DNA of 62,711 nucleotides from an uncultured Clostridia bacterium (GTDB lineage: Bacteria; Bacillota; Clostridia; Christensenellales; UBA1242), in contig CALWJY010000001.1 in the NCBI GenBank assembly GCA_944381135.1, positions 154,595 through 217,305 on the forward strand, written 5' to 3'. Below, piece after piece: positions 34,522-43,481 of the stretch. A program made the position numbers and the translations under genes. The notes beneath the pieces were generated by a model. It did not search any database and was not told the origin of the DNA. It saw only the letters and a list, made by a program, of their open reading frames with translations. Position 1 is the first letter of the stretch, and each line of letters opens with the position of its first letter.

Positions 34522-35388
34522 CTATGCAAATTGTCCAGCAATCGCCCCGTCCGCACAAGCAGTCACAATTTGTTTAAGCTCTTTTGACCTGACATCACCC
34601 ACCGCAAAGACACCTTTCACAGATGTTTGCATTTTCTCGTCAGTGATGATAAAACCATTTGAGTCAAGTTTAATGCCGTCAAACAAATTTGTTTGAGGTT
34701 TCTTGCCAAGGTCAACAAAAAGCGCATTTGTTTCAATTTGCTTTTCTTTTCCGTTTTCCTCAAACACAACGCCTGTCACAACATCATCACCAACAACTTT
34801 CTCAATTTTCACATTTGAGACAACATTAACTTTTTTGTTTTTGTTTGCGCTTGCAAAGACAGACATATCGCCTGCATCCAAAACAGTCACCTCACTGCAA
34901 ACCTCTGCAAGTTCAAACGCCGATTTCAAACCACTGCCGTTTTTGCTTGCCACGCAAACAGGTTTCCCTTTGTAGAAATTTGCGTCACAAACCGCACAGA
35001 AACTGACACCTCTTCCCAAAAACTTATCTTCTCCAATTCCAAGTTCAACATATGAAAGTCCCGTGGCAATAATCACACTTTTTGCCTGATATGTCTCTTT
35101 TTTGCCCGTCACAACTTTTTCCTCACCCAAAAGGTCAACCGACACAATGTCATCACGAACAATCTCAACCCCCAAAGCCTTGATTTGTTTCGAAAACATT
35201 TGGCAAAGCGTCAAGCCATCAATTTCGGTCTGTGACGGGAAGTTCTCAATGTGCAAAATACTGTTCACCTGCCCACCAAGCACAAATTTTTCAATAATCG
35301 CAACATTTTTTCCGCGCCTTTTGGCATAAATTCCCGCAGTCATTCCCGCAACACCGCCACCAAGAATCAAAATGTCAAATTTTTTCAT
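34522..35388 (-). CDS. Thioredoxin-reductase-like flavoprotein lacking NADPH motifs
   Basis: 288 aa, slightly short for TrxB. FAD site LGGGVAGMTAGIYAKRRG (9-26) and the redox pair CAVC (131-134) are intact, as is the C-terminal FAD motif GVFAVGDVRS. The second nucleotide fold is altered: the usual GxGxxA reads ASKNGSGLKSAF and the HRRxxxR stretch is TVLDAGDMSVFAS. Both changes are those of ferredoxin-dependent flavin thioredoxin reductases of clostridia. SD CGGAGG; -10 TATAAT at 35414-35409. I infer ferredoxin rather than NADPH as electron donor. Confidence 0.8.
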   Translation of the reverse strand: MKKFDILILGGGVAGMTAGIYAKRRGKNVAIIEKFVLGGQVNSILHIENFPSQTEIDGLTLCQMFSKQIKALGVEIVRDDIVSVDLLGEEKVVTGKKETYQAKSVIIATGLSYVELGIGEDKFLGRGVSFCAVCDANFYKGKPVCVASKNGSGLKSAFELAEVCSEVTVLDAGDMSVFASANKNKKVNVVSNVKIEKVVGDDVVTGVVFEENGKEKQIETNALFVDLGKKPQTNLFDGIKLDSNGFIITDEKMQTSVKGVFAVGDVRSKELKQIVTACADGAIAGQFA

Positions 35389-35512
35389 TATGCCTCCGTT
35401 TATTAAACATTATACAACATTTTGCCAACTTTTTAAAACCTTTGAACAAATTTTTAAACAAATTTCAAATCGCCCTTAAACATTTCCATGCACAAAATTA
35501 TTAAAATCACCC

Positions 35513-35541
35513 TTGACAATGGTGGACGAAGATGATATAAT
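35513..35541 (+). promoter_or_regulatory. Consensus promoter TTGACA-17-TATAAT
   Basis: -35 TTGACA (35513-35518), 17-bp spacer, -10 TATAAT (35536-35541). It drives the unknown gene at 35575; a perfect vegetative consensus. Confidence 0.9.
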
Positions 35542-35574
35542 ATTTTTATAGAACAAAGAAAGGAGATTTTTTAA

Positions 35575-36471
35575 ATGACTTTAGAACAAGTAGAAGAAAT
35601 TTTTGCACAACTTCCAAAATATCAAGAATTTCCAGATTTAAAATCAAAATATTATGAGGTGAAAAGTTTTCAATCTGGTCTTGCAAACGTTGTCCGCTCT
35701 ACCAAAAATTATGACATGTTAAGCGTTGACAGATATGGAAATGAATTCAGTCAAACTTTTGAAGGAGTGTTAATTGATACAGCAAGAAAAATATATTCCA
35801 ATCCAGAAGAATTTTTCAAATTGAGCATTTTTGATTTTGATGGCCAAAATCCTTTTGATAAAGAAGCAGACAGAGTTAATGAATTATGGCAAATATATTT
35901 TCTTTTGGCAAGAGACTCTCTCATTGACAGCGCATTGAAGTTGGTGGATGAAGAAGCACCTCAAACCGAAATTGACAAAGCAACTGAAAGATGCAAATCT
36001 TTCGTCACTCGTGCAAAACAAATGTCGAGAAAGAATCTTGAAATTATTGAAAACACCCGTCAAGACAGAGATTCGCTCCTCGATAAAATTGAAAAATTTT
36101 ATTCCTCAAAAGAAATTAAATTTGAAAAAACAAAATATTCCCATCTCACAGATGACGAAAGTTCACAGCTTGAAGAAATCAGAAAAAATCCAGAAAAGTT
36201 TTTCGAAATTAAACCCGAACTCTATAAAAACACACATTTCATACATGAAGCGTTTTTTGCATTTAAAAGAGGATTATCTTCTTCAGTCACAAGCAAAATC
36301 AGCTTAAAACATCTCAATTACAATCTTGAAGAAATCACACAAGAAACAGACCAAATGCTTGAAAAAGCATCAGAAAAAATGGCATCAATCCAAGAAGCAA
36401 TGGAGAAAGAAGCCAAAAAAGCAGAACAGAAGAAAGCAATCATTGATGATGTTTGCGGAAGAAAACTTTAA
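35575..36471 (+). CDS. Helical cytoplasmic protein of unknown function
   Basis: 298 aa, almost entirely helical and acidic/basic mixed, with no signal peptide or TM helix. Repeated coiled segments: about 120-175 (DEEAPQTEIDKATERCKSFV, LEIIENTRQDRDSLLDKI) and 250-290 (EEITQETDQMLEKASEKMAS, EKEAKKAEQKKAIIDDV). I recognise no domain. The strong SD (AAAGGAG) and a perfect consensus promoter suggest high vegetative expression. It stands alone between divergent trxB and convergent rplS, sharing the terminator at 36511 with rplS. Confidence 0.8.
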   Translation: MTLEQVEEIFAQLPKYQEFPDLKSKYYEVKSFQSGLANVVRSTKNYDMLSVDRYGNEFSQTFEGVLIDTARKIYSNPEEFFKLSIFDFDGQNPFDKEADRVNELWQIYFLLARDSLIDSALKLVDEEAPQTEIDKATERCKSFVTRAKQMSRKNLEIIENTRQDRDSLLDKIEKFYSSKEIKFEKTKYSHLTDDESSQLEEIRKNPEKFFEIKPELYKNTHFIHEAFFAFKRGLSSSVTSKISLKHLNYNLEEITQETDQMLEKASEKMASIQEAMEKEAKKAEQKKAIIDDVCGRKL

Positions 36472-36510
36472 AACATAAAACTTCTTATTTCTGAAACACA
36501 CTCAACAAAA

Positions 36511-36547
36511 AAAAGGCCTTTTGAAAATGAACAAAAGGTCTTTTTTA
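36511..36547. terminator. Bidirectional terminator, unknown gene / rplS
   Basis: AAAAGGCCTTTTG (36511-36523) / CAAAAGGTCTTTT (36532-36544) followed by T-rich sequence. Confidence 0.8.
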
Positions 36548-36567
36548 TTTGAAAATGTAAACTATTT

Positions 36568-36918
36568 TCAGTTGTTGTCTGCTGACTTAACTTTTGCTGC
36601 CTTGCCTGTGAGGTTGCGGATGTAGTAGAGTTTTGCTCTCTTTGGCTTACCTTTTCTCACCACTTCAATTGTGGCAATTTTTGGTGAATGAACAGGGAAT
36701 GTTTTTTCAACGCCAACACCATAAGAAATTTTTCTTACAGTGAATGTTTCTCTGATTCCGCCATTTTTTCTGGCAATGACAACACCTTCAAAGGCTTGCA
36801 ATCTTTCTTTGTCACCTTCCTTGATTTTCACAGTCACTTTCACAGTGTCGCCGATTGAAAATTCAGGAATTGACTCTTTCATGCCTTCTCTTTCAAGTTG
36901 ATCAATGATGTTTGCCAT
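36568..36918 (-). CDS. rplS: 50S ribosomal protein L19
   Basis: A 116-aa large-subunit protein at the 30S interface. The start [13 protein letters not shown] and the core [24 protein letters not shown] and [23 protein letters not shown] are diagnostic. A short acidic tail ([11 protein letters not shown]) ends it. The SD AAGGAGA is strong. It stands alone here rather than in the common rpsP-rimM-trmD-rplS operon. Its own promoter (37029-37000) produces a leader of about 75 nt. Confidence 0.97.
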   Translation of the reverse strand: MANIIDQLEREGMKESIPEFSIGDTVKVTVKIKEGDKERLQAFEGVVIARKNGGIRETFTVRKISYGVGVEKTFPVHSPKIATIEVVRKGKPKRAKLYYIRNLTGKAAKVKSADNN

Positions 36919-36995
36919 GACTTATCTCCTTTTTTCAGATTTTCGACATGATGCTCATAAGGCATAAAAAGCCAAAGCGGAACATCCGAAGTCTT
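36919..36995 (-). ncRNA. Leader of rplS, possible autoregulatory structure
   Basis: Transcribed from the 37000 promoter. The minus-strand leader contains short self-complementary segments (CTTCGGATGTTCCGC and GGCTTTTTATGCC). L19 leaders with regulatory structure are known in Firmicutes, but I cannot confirm a match by eye. Confidence 0.3.
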
Positions 36996-36999
36996 TTGC

Positions 37000-37029
37000 A
37001 TTATATCACACTCATTCCATAAAAAACAA
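37000..37029 (-). promoter_or_regulatory. rplS promoter
   Basis: -35 TTGTTT (37029-37024), 18-bp spacer, extended -10 TGATATAAT (TATAAT 37005-37000). Confidence 0.7.
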
Positions 37030-37154
37030 GTGTTTTTGCAATTTTTTTTATAAATTTGTCAAACATTTTTCAAAAAACGTACTCCACACATATTTCAGAC
37101 ACGCAATATTTACATACAAGCGCTGAAAATTTCATTTTTTCAAAATGTTGTCGC

Positions 37155-40100
37155 CTATTTTTGCGCTCTGACAAACTTCACAATGATGAAACCATCTCCA
37201 ACTTCGACATTCTTTTCAATGTTGGGTTTTTCAATGTGTTCAACCGCTCTGACAATCAAAACTTCTTGTTTAATTTTGTCCATATAGTTGTAGAGCATGG
37301 TTGCAAGGTCTTCATTTTCTGTTTCAAAATATGCATAAATTCTGTCATCAATTGAGAAATCTGCCTCTTTTCTCAAAACTTGAAGTCCTCGCACAAATTC
37401 TCGATAGAGTCCCTCCAAAACAAGTTCTTCATCCAAATTTATGTCCAAAACAACCGTGTTACCATTTTCATGAGCAATCACAAAATCTGTCTTAGGCTTT
37501 TTCTCGAGGTTGAAAAGTTCGCTGTCCAAGGCTTTAAATTCGCCAACATCCACCTTTCCTTTCTTAAAACCCTCAACAACCTTTTTGTTTTCCTGGTCAT
37601 CAAGTTCGGCAAGAGCATTTTTAAGTTTTTGAACATCACCCTTAAGCACAGCGCCCGCCTTTTTGAAATTAACTGACAAAAACTCGTCGTTGAAACTGCT
37701 GTCATCAACAACCGCTTCAAGATTTTTGACATTAAGTTCTTCTTTGATGATGTCACCATACTCCTCAAGCACGCCAACTGTGTCCTCGCCACCTGAAACA
37801 TACATCACACGCAAAGGCTGTTTGACTTTGATTTGGTTTTCGTTTCTAAGCCTTTGTGCAATCGACATGATGTCGCGTGCCAAAGCGGTTTTCTTCAGAA
37901 TTTCCGGCCATCTTGTCTGCCAAATGCTTGTTGGAAAGCCTGCAAGCATAATGCATTCTGCCTCGTCCTTTTCAACATCGCGCACCAAATTTTGCCAAAT
38001 GTATTCCGTCACAAAAGGAATGACTGGGCACATAATTCTGATGAGCGATTTGATGGCGTAATACAGACACCAATATGCTGTCATTTGGTCGCGTTTGTTT
38101 TCACTCTTCCAAAATCTCTTGCGGTTTGAACGAATGTAGAAATTGGAAATGTCATCCACCAACTTTTCAAAATCTCGCACAACAAGCCAATTTTTGTCTT
38201 CGGCATAATTGCGGTCGCTGTCCTCAATGAATTTGTTGACGCTTTCCACAAGCCACCTGTCAGACACTGTGAAATCTTCATCTTTTGGCGTGAAATGTGC
38301 AATATCTGGGTTGTCAAGAACGGCATATGTGTTGAAGAAAGTGTAAACATTCCAAAAACTCAACAACTTTCTTCGCGCTTCGTCCGTCAGCGAAAAACCA
38401 AAGCGAATGTCGTTTGCTGGACTTGAAGAAGAATAGAGATATCGAATCACATCCGCACCCACTTTGTCAGCAACTGCATCTGCTTCAAGCGTGTTTCCAC
38501 CACTCTTGTGGAACTCTCCACCATTTTCATCGCGCACATATTGATATGTGACAATTTTTGTGTATGGTGCTTGCCCTGTCAAAACAACACTCATAATGAG
38601 AAGTGAATAGAACCACAATTTGATTTGTTCAATCATTTCACAAACATATTCACTTGGGAAATTCTCTTCAAAAAATTTCTTGTCTGTGAAATATTTTTTC
38701 GTCGAGAAAGGCGTGATTCCCGCATCAAGCCAAACATCGCCAACTTCCGCAATTCTTGAAACTTCCTCGCCACAATCGCACTTGATTTTTATGTCGTCAA
38801 TCCAAGGCCTGTGAATGTTTGGAAGTTTATCCACAAGTTTTGGATTAACCGCTTTTTGTTTCAACTCTTCAATCGAGCCAATCACATGCAATTTCCCGCA
38901 TTTTGGACAAACATAGAAAGGAAAAGGAAGCCCATAAAAACGGTTTCTTGAGATGTTCCAATCGCCCATGTTTTCAAGCCAATCTTGCATTCTTTTCTTG
39001 GCATATTCCGGCTTAAACTGCACATTTTCAATTGCTTTAAGCGCAATTGGTCGAATTTCGTCCATGTTTATGAACCACGCAGAAATCAACCTATACACAA
39101 GGTCAGTTTTGCAACGCCAGCAGAAAGGATAGGAGTGTTTATATTTATGTGCATAGAGAAGTTTTCCGTCTGCTTTCAGTCTTTCCACCACATCTTCAAC
39201 AACATCAGATGTTTTCTTTCCAGCAAGGAAGCCCGTGCTTTCAAGCATAACGCCCTGTTCGTTGATTGGACAAATTTCCGGAAGCCCAAGGTTTTTTCCA
39301 AGTTCAAAGTCCTCAGCACCACAGCCCGGCGCAATATGCACAACGCAAGAGCCCTCCACATTGTCAACTTCGTCCCAAGCAACAATTCTGTGTGCAAAAT
39401 TTTGCTCTGGAAGTTCTGGAAAACAAGTTTCATATTCCAAACCCACAAGGTCAGACCCCTTGAATGTCTCCAAAATTTTGACATCTTCTTTCAAAATTTT
39501 CAAGCGGTCCTTTCCCAGCACAATGTTTTCGCCATGGAAATCAACTTTCACATATTCAAAGTCCGGGTTGACAGCAAGCGCAACATTTGCGGTCAGTGTC
39601 CAAGGAGTTGTTGTCCAAGCCACCATTTTGAAATCTTTGTTTTTCATAGGCAACTTGATGAAGACTGCGGTGTGCTCAACTTCGTGATATGACCCCGTCA
39701 TCTCATGTTCTGAAAGACTTGTTCCACAACGCGGACACCATGCCATTGGACGATTTTTCTTGACAATCCAACCATTTTCATGGCACTTCTTCAAGAAATG
39801 CCAAATGGAAGTGATGTTGTGGTCGGAATTGGTGTAATAACTGTTTTCCCAATCCATCCACTGCCCCATTCTGACACTTTGATTGGTGATTTCGTTGGCA
39901 AAAAAGTTCACCCTTTCCATGCACTTGTTTGTGAACTTATCAATTCCATATTCCACAATTTCCGGCTTACCATTGAGACCAAGTTCTTTTTCGACATTAA
40001 CTTCCACCCAAAGTCCCTGACCGTCAAAACCGTTTTGATATTGACAGTCACGCCCTTTCAATGCATTATATCTGATTGTCAAATCTTTCAAAACTCTTCC

Positions 40101-40277
40101 CCAAAAATGATGAACACCAAGCCTGTTGTTTGCAGTGACAGGTCCATCCAAAAATTTGAAGCGATTTTTCCCTTCATTTTTTGCCTTCAATTTTTTAAAA
40201 CACTCGCAGTCTTTCCAAAACTTCAAAATTCCGTGTTCAAGTTCGACAAAATTTGGAATTGTTGGTTCTTTTTTCAT
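37155..40277 (-). CDS. ileS: Isoleucyl-tRNA synthetase
   Basis: Charges tRNA-Ile and edits Val. It is 1040 aa, typical of the longer group of IleRS. The first class I signature is LGVHHFWGR instead of HIGH, and the KMSKS position reads FHKSGGN. The editing domain has MVAWTTTPWTLTANVALAV. A C-terminal extension (from about 850) carries the anticodon-binding part. The SD AAAGGAG precedes ATG 40277, and transcription is controlled by a T-box leader (40434-40698). HH-x-W-G variants occur in a known subgroup, so function is probably normal. Confidence 0.95.
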   Translation of the reverse strand: MKKEPTIPNFVELEHGILKFWKDCECFKKLKAKNEGKNRFKFLDGPVTANNRLGVHHFWGRVLKDLTIRYNALKGRDCQYQNGFDGQGLWVEVNVEKELGLNGKPEIVEYGIDKFTNKCMERVNFFANEITNQSVRMGQWMDWENSYYTNSDHNITSIWHFLKKCHENGWIVKKNRPMAWCPRCGTSLSEHEMTGSYHEVEHTAVFIKLPMKNKDFKMVAWTTTPWTLTANVALAVNPDFEYVKVDFHGENIVLGKDRLKILKEDVKILETFKGSDLVGLEYETCFPELPEQNFAHRIVAWDEVDNVEGSCVVHIAPGCGAEDFELGKNLGLPEICPINEQGVMLESTGFLAGKKTSDVVEDVVERLKADGKLLYAHKYKHSYPFCWRCKTDLVYRLISAWFINMDEIRPIALKAIENVQFKPEYAKKRMQDWLENMGDWNISRNRFYGLPFPFYVCPKCGKLHVIGSIEELKQKAVNPKLVDKLPNIHRPWIDDIKIKCDCGEEVSRIAEVGDVWLDAGITPFSTKKYFTDKKFFEENFPSEYVCEMIEQIKLWFYSLLIMSVVLTGQAPYTKIVTYQYVRDENGGEFHKSGGNTLEADAVADKVGADVIRYLYSSSSPANDIRFGFSLTDEARRKLLSFWNVYTFFNTYAVLDNPDIAHFTPKDEDFTVSDRWLVESVNKFIEDSDRNYAEDKNWLVVRDFEKLVDDISNFYIRSNRKRFWKSENKRDQMTAYWCLYYAIKSLIRIMCPVIPFVTEYIWQNLVRDVEKDEAECIMLAGFPTSIWQTRWPEILKKTALARDIMSIAQRLRNENQIKVKQPLRVMYVSGGEDTVGVLEEYGDIIKEELNVKNLEAVVDDSSFNDEFLSVNFKKAGAVLKGDVQKLKNALAELDDQENKKVVEGFKKGKVDVGEFKALDSELFNLEKKPKTDFVIAHENGNTVVLDINLDEELVLEGLYREFVRGLQVLRKEADFSIDDRIYAYFETENEDLATMLYNYMDKIKQEVLIVRAVEHIEKPNIEKNVEVGDGFIIVKFVRAQK

Positions 40278-40433
40278 GATTTCTCCTTTATCTTTTTGTT
40301 TTAAATTAATTTACAATGCTTTTAAATTAATTCATGTTTTGTTTCAATTCAATCCTTGACATTTTTGCGTACAATTCGCCTTTGAGGTTTAAGACACCTT
40401 TAAGACTTTTGCAATTTGCTTGAAAACATAAAA

Positions 40434-40698
40434 AGCCTTGAAAGTCACAAGAACCTTCCAAGGCTAAACCACTTGCGTCTTTCAGCATGCCAACACACAC
40501 CTGTCCGCTTACGAGGGACATCCGTCTTTCCTATTCCAATTTTCAACTCAAAAATTGTTTCAAAAAGCAACATCGAAAAGTGATAATTTCAAGGTTTTCC
40601 TGTTGCATTTCACCAAACAGCAACTCTCTGTAAATCCAATTGTCTTGAAATGTTGTCTTTTCTCAAGCGTCTTTTATCAAGAATATTCAATTTTTCCA
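40434..40698 (-). ncRNA. T-box riboswitch, Ile-specific, leader of ileS
   Basis: Minus-strand reading: stem I distal segment CAGAGAGTTGCTGTTTGGTG, then GAAATTATCACTTTT in which ATC (Ile) followed by AC is the likely specifier, mirroring TTC-AC in the pheST leader. AAGTGGTTTAGCC (about 40461-40473) is the T-box, with a TGGT bulge, diverged from the usual TGGTACC. The terminator is AGCCTTG...CAAGGCT plus T5 (40430-40465). Confidence 0.8.
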
Positions 40699-40704
40699 AA
40701 ATTT

Positions 40705-40733
40705 ATTATATCATCCAAAATCAGTCGTGTCAA
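40705..40733 (-). promoter_or_regulatory. Consensus promoter of the ileS T-box leader
   Basis: -35 TTGACA (40733-40728), 17-bp spacer, -10 TATAAT (40710-40705). Confidence 0.9.
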
Positions 40734-40803
40734 ATTTTTTAAACAAATTAAGTAAAATTAAGCAAAATTGCACAAACAAATTTTCCATTAATCAAAATTG
40801 GAA

Positions 40804-41667
40804 TTAATATGTTTCCAAAATCTTGTTCATTTTCAAGACATCTACACCTGTCAAAATTCCAAGAGGCTTTTCTTTTGAACCGCCATTTTGTGTGATAAGC
40901 ACAGCCAAAAGTCTGGAATTTTTATGGAACAAATCCAAAACTTGCTCGACAGTGATTTCCTTGTTTGCAAACGCATAATAATCGCTGTGGTCAAGTTTTG
41001 AAAGCATATCTTCAATCTTCACAGCATCCAAAAATGTCGAACATTTGCCACCTGAAAGCAAAAACTTTCCAAAAGCATCCAAAATTTTTTGCCCATTTGC
41101 AATGCCGATGATTTCATTATGGTCATCAAACACAGGCAAATTGGAATAGTTTGACGAAGCAATCAGAAGAATGACTTCTCGCATAGATTTTGAACAATGC
41201 ACAGAAAGCACATCTCGTCTTGCAACAACATCCAAAGCGCGCGGTGGAGTTGTGAGCAATTTTTCAATTTTTTCAATTTTTTCAACCACATCAATGTGGG
41301 GCTCGGCAATGATGTAGTCATCATTCTCATGCACAATGGCGTTTCTAAGTCTGCCATAGCTTATCAAATCATCTTCATATTTTCTTATGGTGAAGTTAAG
41401 TGCAACCGACCTTCTCACCACTTCAGAAAAGCCCATGCTTCTGTTGAAATTATATCTTGTTTTGATGGTGTAGTCAATGTTGTTGAATGCTGAAAGAAAT
41501 CTTGCCGCATTTGACTTTTTCACCTGCTCAAAAACTGCCTCTTTGTCAATTGGTTTTTCATCATATGTTTTTTTGTCATGATTTTCAGTTTTGTCAACTT
41601 TACTTTCAACTTCAACAGCATCAACATCATCAACCATTTTCACATCTGTTTTCTTATCTTTCTCCAT
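40804..41667 (-). CDS. CBS-domain-pair protein
   Basis: 287 aa. An acidic/basic low-complexity N-terminus (1-50) leads to a helical segment (NAARFLSAFNNIDYTI, RNAIVHENDDY; about 60-120, the last resembling a small helical nucleotide-pocket domain). A CBS pair follows (from about 150: RRDVLSVHCSKSMREVILLI, SNLPVFDDHNEIIGIANG; and EITVEQVLDLFHKNSRLLAV, GILTGVDVLKM). CBS pairs bind adenine nucleotides and regulate partners. No enzymatic domain is present, so a regulatory role is inferred. SD AAAGGAA. Confidence 0.8.
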   Translation of the reverse strand: MEKDKKTDVKMVDDVDAVEVESKVDKTENHDKKTYDEKPIDKEAVFEQVKKSNAARFLSAFNNIDYTIKTRYNFNRSMGFSEVVRRSVALNFTIRKYEDDLISYGRLRNAIVHENDDYIIAEPHIDVVEKIEKIEKLLTTPPRALDVVARRDVLSVHCSKSMREVILLIASSNYSNLPVFDDHNEIIGIANGQKILDAFGKFLLSGGKCSTFLDAVKIEDMLSKLDHSDYYAFANKEITVEQVLDLFHKNSRLLAVLITQNGGSKEKPLGILTGVDVLKMNKILETY

Positions 41668-41756
41668 TTCAAAAATTCCTTTTGTTTTTAAATTAATTCC
41701 AATTAATTCTAATTATCGCGCAACAATAGACCTCAATAATATATTCATTATACAAT

Positions 41757-41793
41757 AAAAAGCATGAAAACAAAAACGATTTTCATGCTTTTT
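41757..41793. terminator. Terminator downstream of the 161-aa gene
   Basis: Perfect arms AAAAAGCATGAAAA (41757-41770) / TTTTCATGCTTTTT (41780-41793), usable in both directions. Confidence 0.85.
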
Positions 41794-41892
41794 GAAAAAA
41801 TATAAACAAAATACAGCCACCACATCATGACGAAATAAACTTTTCATGCAAAAATTTTTCAGTTTGCCTTGCAAGGTTCAAACAAAATCAAT

Positions 41893-42378
41893 TCAATTTG
41901 TTGCCTTATCCTTGTCGCCACAACAAATGTCATCTCGATTGAAATAGGAAATTTTCTTTCCAAGTAAAGACTTTTCGTCAACATCAGATGACAGACATTT
42001 CAAAAATTTTGCATCTGGCTTTTCTGTTGATTTCAAACTTTCAATCAATTTGTCAGTTTCTGTTCTAACTCCCTCATCGTCAGCATAAAGACTTTGCAAA
42101 ACCACACCAAAATTAAATTCCCCCGCCGTCATCATCTTTGAAACACTCTCAATAAAGTCCTTAACATGTGCATCCGTTCTGTCCAAATCATCTCGCGAAA
42201 CCATTGCGCAAATATGTTTGATTGTCATCTTGGCATAATCTGCCATATTGCAAAAACAAATTCTTTTTCGTTCTTCATCTTCAAGAATTTTTTGTTCGTT
42301 ATGAAACTTCTGAACATTGCGAATTAAATTCCGAATTTTATACTTTGAATATTTTAAACTTGTCTTCAAGTCAGCCAT
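41893..42378 (-). CDS. 161-aa helical protein of unknown function
   Basis: Starts MADLKTSLKYSKYKIRNLIR after a GGAGG SD. It is entirely helical, with no signal or TM segment. Notable cysteines: RICFC near residue 42 and DICCGDK near the end. I recognise no family. It is monocistronic, followed by the perfect terminator at 41757-41793. Nothing in the neighbourhood indicates a role. Confidence 0.75.
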   Translation of the reverse strand: MADLKTSLKYSKYKIRNLIRNVQKFHNEQKILEDEERKRICFCNMADYAKMTIKHICAMVSRDDLDRTDAHVKDFIESVSKMMTAGEFNFGVVLQSLYADDEGVRTETDKLIESLKSTEKPDAKFLKCLSSDVDEKSLLGKKISYFNRDDICCGDKDKATN

Positions 42379-42611
42379 AAAACCTCCAAAAATTTAAGCA
42401 ACGCAAATTTAACATCTTTGCTTGTCATCTTGTTATTATATACCATAAAATTTCTCAAATTGTCAACACTAAAATCATGCCAAAAATTTATAAAATTTTC
42501 AAACTGACAACAAAACATTTTTCATGCGCTTAAAATTTTCAACAAGATTCAACCTAAAAAACCGGTCTATTCTGTCATTGGCAAACACCTCATCAAACAA
42601 AACATTTCAGC

Positions 42612-43310
42612 CTAACTCACGCTTGAACTTGGCGTGAAATTGAGCGAATTTGAACCAAAATAAACTTGCGGAACATCACCCACAATCACACTTTCTGCCA
42701 CCAAAACATCCGTGACACTGTCAATTGTGGCGGTGTATGCAGGAAGAATAAGACTCACGCTTGCATAAAAATGAATGTATAAAGAGTGATTTGTTTGATT
42801 AATTCCAGCGCCAACAAATTGACTTTGAAAAGAAGATGTCATCACCCCAATTGGAGTGAATTTTAAATTAATTTTTGGTCCAAGACCATTCAAAAAAGGA
42901 AGCCCGGTGAAAGTTCCAAGCGCAACATTGACTCCAGATTTTCCTATATTGTCCAAATAAACTTGTGCAACTTGATAAAGCCTTCGTGCCAATTGATTTA
43001 ATGTCACAGTCTGCAAAGAAATCAAAGAAACATCTCCATTATTGTCATATTCAATATGCACCAAGTCCTCATATGCAATTTCTTCTTCTTTAAGAACATC
43101 ATAAATTGCGTCATTAACTGCCGTTGTGGAAACAGAAAGAATGTAGTGTTTTGTCGCCTCCACCACAACAGGATTGACAACACAGAAAACATAGACAAAC
43201 AAAAGCACAATAAAAGTCAAAAAAATGAAAAGCAAAATCCTTGCTTTTCTGCGCCTGCGCTTTTTATATTTTGACTGATAGATGCCAACACTTGAACAAA
43301 CATTTTTCAT
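42612..43310 (-). CDS. yunB: Sporulation protein YunB
   Basis: 232 aa. A basic N-terminus KYKKRRRRKAR and one TM helix (about 24-46) precede an extracytoplasmic domain. The family pattern is clear: VNDAIYDVL, IEYDNNGDVSLISLQTVTLN, VALGTFTGLPFLNGLGPKI, GVMTSSFQSQFVGAGINQTN, and VLVAESVIVGDVPQVYF. In Bacillus yunB is a mother-cell (SigE) gene whose loss impairs spores. No SD precedes the ATG. It lies upstream of none of the spoVA genes but directly downstream on the same strand, so it may be co-expressed. Confidence 0.92.
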   Translation of the reverse strand: MKNVCSSVGIYQSKYKKRRRRKARILLFIFLTFIVLLFVYVFCVVNPVVVEATKHYILSVSTTAVNDAIYDVLKEEEIAYEDLVHIEYDNNGDVSLISLQTVTLNQLARRLYQVAQVYLDNIGKSGVNVALGTFTGLPFLNGLGPKINLKFTPIGVMTSSFQSQFVGAGINQTNHSLYIHFYASVSLILPAYTATIDSVTDVLVAESVIVGDVPQVYFGSNSLNFTPSSSVS

Positions 43311-43422
43311 TCAAAATATGTATATGTTTAATATTGTCAAAATTTGACATTTTTTGTTTCGTCAAGACATAAACCATCTCAAGTCAAATAAAATAAATAT
43401 ATTATTATTGGAAACGAAATCT

Positions 43423-43473
43423 ATATGTTGTGGTGTTATGCAATGCATAATACACAAGATAATGTGTTATGCA
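43423..43473. repeat. Dispersed palindromic element, copy 3
   Basis: GTGTTATGC AAT GCATAATACAC then AAGATAAT and GTGTTATGCA. The same layout as copy 2, between yunB and spoVAE. Confidence 0.7.
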
Positions 43474-43481
43474 AGTTTTGC

